From assembly GCA_944470555.2 (NCBI GenBank), contig OX104130.1:45045491-45109490 (forward strand): a DNA stretch of 64,000 bases, written 5' to 3'. The position numbers were made by a program, and so were the translations under genes. The DNA comes from Heterobilharzia americana. Its lineage: Eukaryota > Platyhelminthes > Trematoda > Strigeidida > Schistosomatidae. Positions within the stretch are counted from its first letter, which is position 1; every line of letters starts with the position of its first letter. Shown one piece after another: positions 56,901 to 64,000 of the stretch. Below the pieces are notes generated by a model. That model searched no databases, was not told the DNA's origin, and saw only the letters and a list, made by a program, of their open reading frames with translations.

Positions 56901-57924
56901 CAACGAATAAGAATATTTAGTTGAGTGTTCTTCATTTTCTTTTCAAGCAACACTGTAGATTGATTTCATAATAGTCCACTGGTAAAACTTGTAAACTTTT
57001 CATATCAAGGGGAGTTTTCTATGTGGTTTTCTTGAATTAAAATTCCTTTCTATGATTGCAGTGAAAAGTAACTAAAATAGGTACATCAGGTTATAATTTT
57101 TGTGATTCCTAAATCCATGCTGCAGTTTTTGTCAGAGATTTTGATCTGTATACTGCCTGTGATCTAATTAACCTATGATATACATCCCTATTTTCAGCTC
57201 AAAACTCCGTTTTTATTCTTTCCAATTTTCTAATTAATTTTCCGAAAGCTATTCATATCATTGTTTGTCACAATTTGTTTTATGTCACTTAGGTTAGCCA
57301 TAAACATTTTGACGTAGGTAGTAATATCTAGGAAGAAATCTAGTAAAGTTTCGTGATTTAAAAATAATATTTGGACGTTTATCCATTTTCAAACTAGTGA
57401 CAAACTTTTCCTAGTCCCTTGACATAAGAATTTATAAAACCTTAGAACAGCGTGTCATTTTTAACACTGTATGAAATGCCTACGAGAATTGAAGCCATTT
57501 TTATGACTGTTTTTTACGGATATTGGGACGTTTTTGAATTAACGAAGGAATTATGTTCACACAATTCAAATTTGTAGGAAAAAAATAATTTATAACTTGA
57601 AGACAGACTTGATAAAAAAGTTTAGAATTATTCCGGATAAGTCAAGGTAAAAGTCAAGCGTGAATTCAAAACTTCAATAATATTCTGACTTATTATTCAT
57701 GCATAAATGAGTCTGTTCAATTTGTCATTAATGCCTTGTAAATGTCTTAACATTTTATACCATGGAAGAAACACATGATGACTGCATATACGACCTTATT
57801 ACATTTGTTAGTTCCCATAAAAAACTTCTAAGTTACTTCTTTACTCATCACTTGGTCCAGTAATGTTCTAAGCTATTGTAACAAAACAAAAATCCGCGGT
57901 GAATATTATTTCCAAACAGCTCGG
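53910..57924. other. Gene-free AT-rich stretch (about 4 kb)
   Basis: No motif-bearing frame; the small minus frames at 54181-54429 and 56028-56234 are featureless. I see no copies of the repeats described elsewhere. Confidence 0.45.
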
Positions 57925-58330
57925 TCGCTGACGAGTAACCAGTTTATTATTATCTGGTCTCAAGTGTTGATTGAACTCTAACATTTTGAAATGTGCTCAC
58001 CAAGTTATGTGACTGGATATCACAGTGGACTTAGACTGATGTACAATGGTTGAAGACAATCGATGGGTAGCCCTAGGTTTCATTCTCATTGGTACTCATC
58101 AGTAAGACTTGTCTTCAAAACAGGATGAGATAATATGAGAATAGTCACTCTACGGTGATCAGTCAACGTATTTCATCTAGTCTAAACAGACATCAAATGT
58201 GACTTAAATAGTTCTGTGGTAAAATTTCAGAAGTGACTCAGATTCCAGTCCATGATGAGAAATCATATCGATGTTGAACAGCAGGAAGCAGAAAATAGAG
58301 GCAGGGATTCCTGCGGATTGACGCAGTCTA
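57925..58330. repeat. Repeat E composite, copy E4 (head-to-head tRNA-derived units)
   Basis: The order is a central-like unit ('gctgacgagtaaccagttta', 57927-57946), a minus-oriented unit (58060-58110, with 'ggtactcatcagtaagactt'), then a plus-oriented unit with an A-box-like 'aatagttctgtggt' (58207-58220), a B-box relic ('cagattccagtcc', about 58240) and the tail 'gcagggattcctgcggattg' (58301-58320), which matches 3836-3857. The order matches E1. Confidence 0.5.
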
Positions 58331-59862
58331 TTTAAATTATGTATTTTCCGTGGTTTTAATTTGTTACGGGATAAAATTGAAAATCTGTGGTAACTTTAAT
58401 CACATCTCAATGGAAAGTGGCAAACTTACTTCTTATTACTGTCTTCTGCCTTAAAGAACTGCTTATAAAGTGTGCGTGCTGTAACCTTGCGTGTGAAAAG
58501 TGTAGAAATAACATTCTTATGTCAAAAATTAACAGCAAATTTATGCTGATTCCTTCACATAAAAATAGTCTTCCCCGATTGGGTTAAATGTAACCATTAT
58601 TTAATTTGCTTAAGATAGGCAATATTCTTTTAAATGAAAATGCGTCAACAGAATAGCTTTGCAAATGTGTTATTTGACTAAAATTTAATGAATTTTTAAT
58701 TGGGCATTTTAACCGAAACAAATATGTTGTAATTAGTTTGCTGTCAGTTCAACAGTAAATTATATTTGTTTCATTCAAATGTGTACAAATGCCATTAGTT
58801 TCCATAGTTTTTGTTGTCGAAAAATTACGAATTGGGGACTTTCTAGTAAGCATTTGTTCACATTAATGAAGAAAAATTAGTTTAATAGGAAAGTGAATTT
58901 TTTACAAACAGTACAAATGGATTTCGATTTTAGTGTTGAAGCTGGATAAGCGTAATTTTTGCACTGACTTTCTGGCCGTGTACTGTTTTGTGTAGGAACA
59001 TTTAAGCCGAGTTATTCTTGAAAGGGAACTGTTTAGTGAATTTCATTTTTTTAAGCACTTCAGTGGAAGCGGTGAATAATTGATAAGTTGTTAAACAAAA
59101 CATTTATTTTACAGAAGTTCTTCATTCCTGAGCGCTTGAAAATAGAAATGCAAAACATTTAACATGACGCTCATTGTAGACTTGAGTAGAAATTCGTAGC
59201 AAGCAAAAGTGCTGAGATAATATTTCAGCTGCTATCATTTTACACAAAGAATATCTGCTTGCATTCAAGGTAATCCCCGATTAAACTAACTTACCTTTTA
59301 GTTAAATGAAGTATGCAGGCAGGAAAACATGAGAAATTCTGGAAGGACCAAATTATATCTATTTGTGACCTAGTAAGAACTTCGATTATCTTTTAACTAC
59401 TAACCTATCAAAAGGAATAGGATTTTTCATGTTGTGCTGGGGTTGTTCGTAATTCCTTCTGGATATCTGTTGCTAATAGTAGTTGGAAATGTTTATCAGA
59501 CGGAAAAACTTTTCATCTACTTTGTGATACTCAATTTGTTTCTGAAAGTTATGGCTTAGTTTAGGTTTAATAAACGAACATGACTTTCTTGAAAACATGT
59601 AATTACTATTTACAATTACTTGATATTATAAGAGAAGAAAACTCTGTTGGTGAAACTCAATTGTTTCATTGGTAGACCCTCGATTTTCAGTACTGAATCC
59701 GTATATTTTCTTGAATTATCAGAAAAAATGTAAGTACTAAAAGTACCCTAAACAATGAGTTCATTTCACATAGGTGAACACGCAAACAACTATCACAAAA
59801 TTTAAATTCCAAACCAAAAGATAAATAAAATGTGGCGTCAGTAACATGAGTTTTCCTGTAGT
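58331..59862. other. No gene seen
   Basis: AT-rich sequence; the plus frame 58387-58587 has no motif. Confidence 0.45.
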
Positions 59863-59873
59863 TATCATAATGT
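59863..59873. repeat. Target-site duplication of B1, left copy
   Basis: 'tatcataatgt', repeated exactly at 63521-63531. Confidence 0.9.
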
Positions 59874-62800
59874 AATCATCATCATCATCAGTATCAGCAT
59901 AGGACCAGGCATTACTGTGTAGCAGCCCCAGTTGCCACAGCTCATATCAGTAAATCAGGTAAAAAAGGCAGTGAAGTGGAAGATGGAGAAGGAAAGAAAG
60001 TTCAGTCAAAAACAATAGCGCTAAAGGAGAGAAAGGAAAAATGAGAAAATGGTAAGATTTGGCATAGCGTCGTTAAGATGAGGATAATCTGTGCATGCAT
60101 ATACGCCACTGACATCGGTTCTCAGCCATGTCACCTAGAGTAAGTCCCCAACCACTGGTTCCTCTTGTCCCACCGACCACAACAGGCTAGTCTGTATCGT
60201 CTCACATGGCTCAAGCCAACAGTCAAACACTTCATACGTTGGTGCCATGTTTTAGTCTGGCCACCTCGGGCTTTTTCTCAGCCTGGACCTACTTCGGTCA
60301 AAATTGTGTGGCGAGACAATCGACGAGTAGGCACACGCAGTACGTGTCCCAGCCATCTCAGTCGATGAAGGTTCATAACCTCATGAATAGATTTACCTCT
60401 ACTCCCTAAAACTATACACCCGACTTCTGAGTTACTCACGTGGTGACACCACAGAATACGGCCTATGCTAAGAGGCCAATGGTGGTCAAACACATGAAGC
60501 CAGCCTTCTCATGTCTTCCACCTTCAATGGCCATGTTTCACAGCCATATAGTGGAACAGATCGGACTACTCTGCAGTACAAGTGACCCTTAATAGACAAT
60601 CGGATATCACGGCGGCCCCATAGGTGGTGTAAGTTGGCAAAAGCCAGCCAAGCCTTTTGTATTCGTGCAGAAATTTCGTCGGCCACTGAGCCACCAGGAC
60701 TGATCCTACTTCCCACGTATTTGAAATGGTCGATACACTCAATCACTACACTCTCTATTATTAGCCGTGGCACCGCTGAAGACAAATCATGAAGTGACAA
60801 TTTACATTTGGGTGGTGAGAAATGCATTCCAAACATTCTCAAATTCCCACTCAAAGTGTTCAGAAGACTCTGCATCTTCACCTTACAGGACTATGTCATC
60901 TGCATATTCTAGGTCTAGCGAAAATTCTCCATCGATTAGGTCAACATGTGTCATCAGGTGATGAGAGGGACACCTCCATAAGAATACCTATGATAAAATT
61001 GAATAAGAATGGAGACAGTGGACACCCTTGACGGACATCACTCGATGAGCATAGCTCCCTGAACATCTCACCATGGGCTTTAACACGTCCACAAGTGGTC
61101 GAGTAGAGATCCTTCAATAAGGTAATCTGCTTGCTCACAACGCCTTTCAGTGAGAGACTTTGCCATAAGACTTCTCGATCAACGGAGTCAAATGCCGCCT
61201 TCACGTCGAGAAATACAGTTAGTGTCGGGCGTCGGTAAGCGTGCCTATGTTCCAGAACCTGGCGCAGTGTGAATATTTGGTCGATACACCCACACCTTGG
61301 TCTAAAGCCTGCCTGGTTTTCTCAGGCTTGTTGTTCCCCAGCTCCAATCAGGCGTCCGAGAATTATAGAACCTAGAATCTTAGACACTATGTTCATCAGG
61401 CTGATTCCTCTGAGGTTATCAAAAGAGGACTTCTCACCCTTCTTGAAGACTGGAATAATCAGTGATTTAGACCGGTCAGAAGGGATCGTATTTGATTCCC
61501 GTATACTGGTTAATAGTTCCGGTAACCTGACTTAGAGCACCTTACCACCATCCTTGCATACCTCTGGAGTTAGTCCGTCTGGTCCTGCCACCCTTCCTCG
61601 GTACCAATCACCGCTACCTTTTCCATCTCGTTAGCCTTCGCTGCACACCACTGTTCGCAGTCGTTGTGTAGACTTCTTCTCAATCTACTTTTTAGTTGAG
61701 CTCCCTCTTCATTGTACTCAGAGCCTGCACGAATGCGTTCACCTGCATCCATTAGTTCGAGAGAAGCTGCTCATATCCACTGGCCCTTTTTAGCCACTAT
61801 TTTGGAGTCGGCTAAGGTCTTCAGCACTGCTTTTACAGCAGACTGAAGATGACACCAAGCTTCTTCTGGATGGGTGACAGTCTTTTGTTCCGATAACTGT
61901 CTAGTCAACTTCTCACTCAACACGGCTTTGGTGTTTCCGTTGTCCAGAAGCCCTCGTAGTGGTTTTGTTGCCAAATGTTTCTTACGTCCATTGAGACGCA
62001 GGCATATACGCGCTCGGATAAACGCGTGGTCGTTATCCAAACACATACCTTAGAAGGAGCGGCAGTCTTCCACCGATCCCCTCCAGCGATGACTAACAGC
62101 AATGTGGTCCATCTGTGTCCATCGCTGAGTTGAGCTTGGTGGACACCACGTCAGACAGTGTCTTTCTTTATGTCTGAAATTTGTGCTAGCTAAACATAGG
62201 CGGTTATCTGAGCATAGTTGTAGTAGGCAATCAATGTTATCTGTACGTTCAGCCAGGACTCCGAAAGTGCCACCTAAGTACCTTTCTGCCTCACTCAGTC
62301 TACCCACATGTGCATTGAAGTCACCTGCAACAACCACAACGTCTGAACGTTTGGCTTTCGAGAAGAGACTAGATAGTTTACGGTAGAACTCGTCCTTCAC
62401 TTCATCTGAACTACAGTCAGTGGGTGAGTAAGCAGAGATTACAAAGAGACAACGGCGAGTCTCACTATTCCTTTTAGTTCTCACTGTGCCGTTCAGCCGC
62501 ATAGAGCAGAGGCGACTATCAACTGGGATCCAGTCTAGTAGTGAGTTTTCTGCCATAGTGCTTAATGCTATGCCTACACCTGCAAGACCGTGAGAGCTAG
62601 CTATCCAATCTCTAGAAACTAGAATGGTGAATTTCGTGGACACACCAGGTTGATCGGGGGAGATCAGGAAGATAACCCTACTTGACTCTTGTATGCGTGT
62701 CTCATAAACACAGCACACATCCATGCCTCGAGTCGCTACAGTCTTTGCCAACGAAGCCTGTTGACCGATTTGATGAGGAGCGCGGATATTGAAGTCTCCA

Positions 62801-63520
62801 ATATGTAATTTGGAGCTTGATTTAAGGGAACCGGGGTTGCTGTTTTATGGACTCAGATCGTTGTCGAAGGCTGCATAACTAGGAGAAATTGAAGATGATG
62901 CAGCATCATTAATTAAGAGACGTGAAGGAAGATTAGAAGGTAATGATGGGGTAGGTGGATAGCAGTCTGAGGAAACTTGAGTGCTGATAGAGTTGTGAGA
63001 GCGGTTGACACTTCCTCGTTGCTGGCACCGTGAAAGGCTATTTCTTCTTAAGATACATAAAAGAGATTTGTGTGACCACAGATCCCATCGCACATCTGCT
63101 TTAGTCCTGTCACATGCGGCCTTTTTTGTATGATTATTTTGAAATTTTGGGGCCGGATGGTCGGGAGGAAATGAAAAATGAACAAACAGACCGTGGGGTA
63201 TAGTGGAGTGTTACTTTTGGGGCCGACGTTTTCTACCCTCCCCCAATCCACTGAGAAGGAAGCATAGTCATCCAAGGGAAATACCTTACTGCTGTCACAC
63301 CCCACCCAGATTGCAGCAGTACAACTTCGCCCTCAGACCCACACCCAGCATAGTGTGTCGATTTACACCCCAACGGTAACTGCTTTTCGTCTAACCACTA
63401 TCCAACAGACCTTTCTGGTATGGTAGGAGCTCGAGAGAACAAGTGTTCACCAGTACAGCTTGTTGGGTCATAGTGATAAGTAAGTCCGACCACCACGTCA
63501 AGGTAGCAGCCATCGGTCGG
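59874..63520 (-). mobile_element. Non-LTR retrotransposon family B, near full-length copy B1
   Basis: It is bounded by perfect 11-bp duplications. On minus: a 5' untranslated region starting 'ccgaccgatggctgctacc' (63520 downwards), one long open-frame region with endonuclease and reverse transcriptase, and a 3' end with (TGA)n units (59874-59891). The 3' short-unit tail and single-ORF plan suggest an RTE-like element, clearly a different family from A. It is about 3.65 kb and GC-richer than its surroundings. The older fragment at 700-1400 belongs to the same family. Confidence 0.9.
60055..63207 (-). pseudogene. Endonuclease-reverse transcriptase of B1, broken mainly by stop codons
   Basis: The minus frame is open from about 63207 (no ATG seen at its start). 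An N-terminal Ser-rich stretch (63093-62848) is followed by the AP-endonuclease: IGDFNIRAPHQIGQQA (about 62800), CCVYETRIQ, VVVVAGDFNAHVG (about 62330), QMDHIAVS (about 62100) and LDNDHA (about 62035, where SDH is usual). RT follows: NQAGFRPRCGCIDQIFTLRQ, FLDVKAAFDSVDREV (61175-61217), DVRQGCPLSPFLFNF (60997-61040), and an intact LEYADDIV (60890-60915). The C-terminal part carries HFKYVGSRIS, YGCETWPL and HRLRWLGHVLR. In-frame stops lie at 62845-62847, 62050-62052, 61771-61773 and 61570-61572. Frameshifts appear after 61570, between DDTC and LDLEYADD (about 60945), and again near 60490. It is inactive, but all catalytic blocks are recognisable. Confidence 0.82.
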
Positions 63521-63531
63521 TATCATAATGT
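63521..63531. repeat. Target-site duplication of B1, right copy
   Basis: Exact repeat of 59863-59873. Confidence 0.9.
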
Positions 63532-64000
63532 TTCCATTCCACAGTTAATCTTTGTGTTCAAACAATGAATTAAAATACACAATCGCAAACTCTTGGTAGG
63601 GAAAGTAAAGAGTATTCGTAGTGGTGAGCGAACTTTTTAAAGCAGTTCATGATATGTGTGTCGCACCCAGTATATTGAACAATATAGCATGAAGTTGGGG
63701 AAGAAACTGTAGCTGCATTTGCATCGATCACCAAACAACTTATTTCTACAGATGATCGAGATCAAAGCTTAAAATCCTAATGAAATTTCAATGAAACGAG
63801 CGAGATTATACCACCATATTATTATCAATTAATTTCGCTTGTCAAGAGTTTATTTGTTGAAAGATAGTATGAGGAACAATATAGACTTTTTACGTTTCCA
63901 GGCAACTAGTTGATGTCAGAATATCCAACTTACGAACTCATTAGACTGAGTACATCAGAGGTAAAAATCTGTTTGCTTATTTCTTATTTTTCCTTATTAA
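63532..64000. other. No gene seen
   Basis: AT-rich sequence. A 13-bp word 'acaatcgcaaact' near 63580 is shared with the tail region of S2 (minus strand, about 53485), which is too short to call. Confidence 0.45.

Noticed and set aside
57927..57960. CTGACGA word followed by a possible ACCAG/CTGGT stem, resembling a hammerhead
   Set aside because: No GAAA after the stem and no stem I; it aligns instead with the central unit of repeat E ('cactggagggtaacc').
59874..59891. (TCA)n tract as an independent microsatellite
   Set aside because: It lies exactly at the 3' end of family B copy B1, directly inside the target-site duplication, so it is the element's tail.
62183..62386. Plus-strand frame within the 60-63 kb element, and others at 60165-61535
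   Set aside because: Shadows of the minus-strand endonuclease-reverse transcriptase frame.
63570..63590. Possible SINE tail sharing 'acaatcgcaaact' with the S2 region
   Set aside because: Thirteen bases are too few and no other part of the SINE is present.

Overview
The window reads as AT-rich, repeat-laden non-coding DNA from a schistosome-type flatworm (trematode). Three things point there. (i) Two SINE-like copies combine a tRNA-like Pol III head with a hammerhead ribozyme, the architecture of the schistosome Sm-alpha repeat. (ii) There are several Penelope-like (PLE) GIY-YIG remnants, with palindromes carrying hammerhead cores. (iii) Two non-LTR retrotransposon families resemble schistosome RTE/SR2-type elements. 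I find no convincing host protein-coding gene, no classical tRNA or rRNA gene, no CRISPR array and no bacterial features. The window is best read as intergenic or long-intron sequence.

Layout. 0-5 kb: decayed non-LTR family B fragment (minus), an (AT)n tract, tRNA-derived repeats in head-to-head arrangement, and a PLE GIY-YIG fragment. 5.3-6.75 kb: family A copy A1 (TAA-tailed RTE-like). 11.9-13.1 and 16.6-17.0 kb: A2 and A3. 14.0-15.4 kb: a 290-bp inverted repeat around an 0.8-kb spacer. 18.8-19.0 kb: hammerhead SINE S1. 21.17-24.27 kb: two 859-bp inverted PLE fragments around a 1.4-kb spacer. 24.95-25.44 kb: another PLE fragment joined to a palindrome with a hammerhead core on each strand. 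25.4-37 kb: mostly featureless, with old repeats at 28.7, 34.0 and 35.6-36.0 kb. 37.06-40.20 kb: full-length but decayed family A copy A4 with a 12-bp target-site duplication. 42.8 kb: second PLE-type palindrome. 43.07-43.58 kb: A7. 46.3-47.85 kb (A5, minus) and 51.4-52.97 kb (A6, plus) share a 1,182-bp inverted segment. 49.3 kb: third, deleted palindrome. 53.48-53.91 kb: hammerhead SINE S2 next to a 76-bp-arm palindrome. 57.9-58.3 kb: old tRNA-derived composite. 59.87-63.52 kb: near full-length family B element (minus) with a perfect 11-bp duplication. The end is unannotated.

How the parts relate. Nothing looks like a co-regulated gene set. The elements are dead or dying and depend on others for movement: SINEs would rely on LINE enzymes, and the truncated LINEs and PLEs have lost function. 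The striking pattern is that several linked pairs of already degraded repeats (A2/A3, A4/A7, A5/A6, the PLE pair, and the 14/15-kb repeat) are almost identical to each other, and two pairs (A2/A3, A4/A7) show sharp edges where identity drops inside homologous sequence. That is the signature expected of local gene conversion or templated duplication rather than fresh retrotransposition. The second notable theme is ribozyme-bearing palindromes: hammerhead cores occur in two unrelated repeat classes here, and one palindrome carries a core on both strands.

All family assignments are by eye from motifs. Clade names are tentative and no database was searched.
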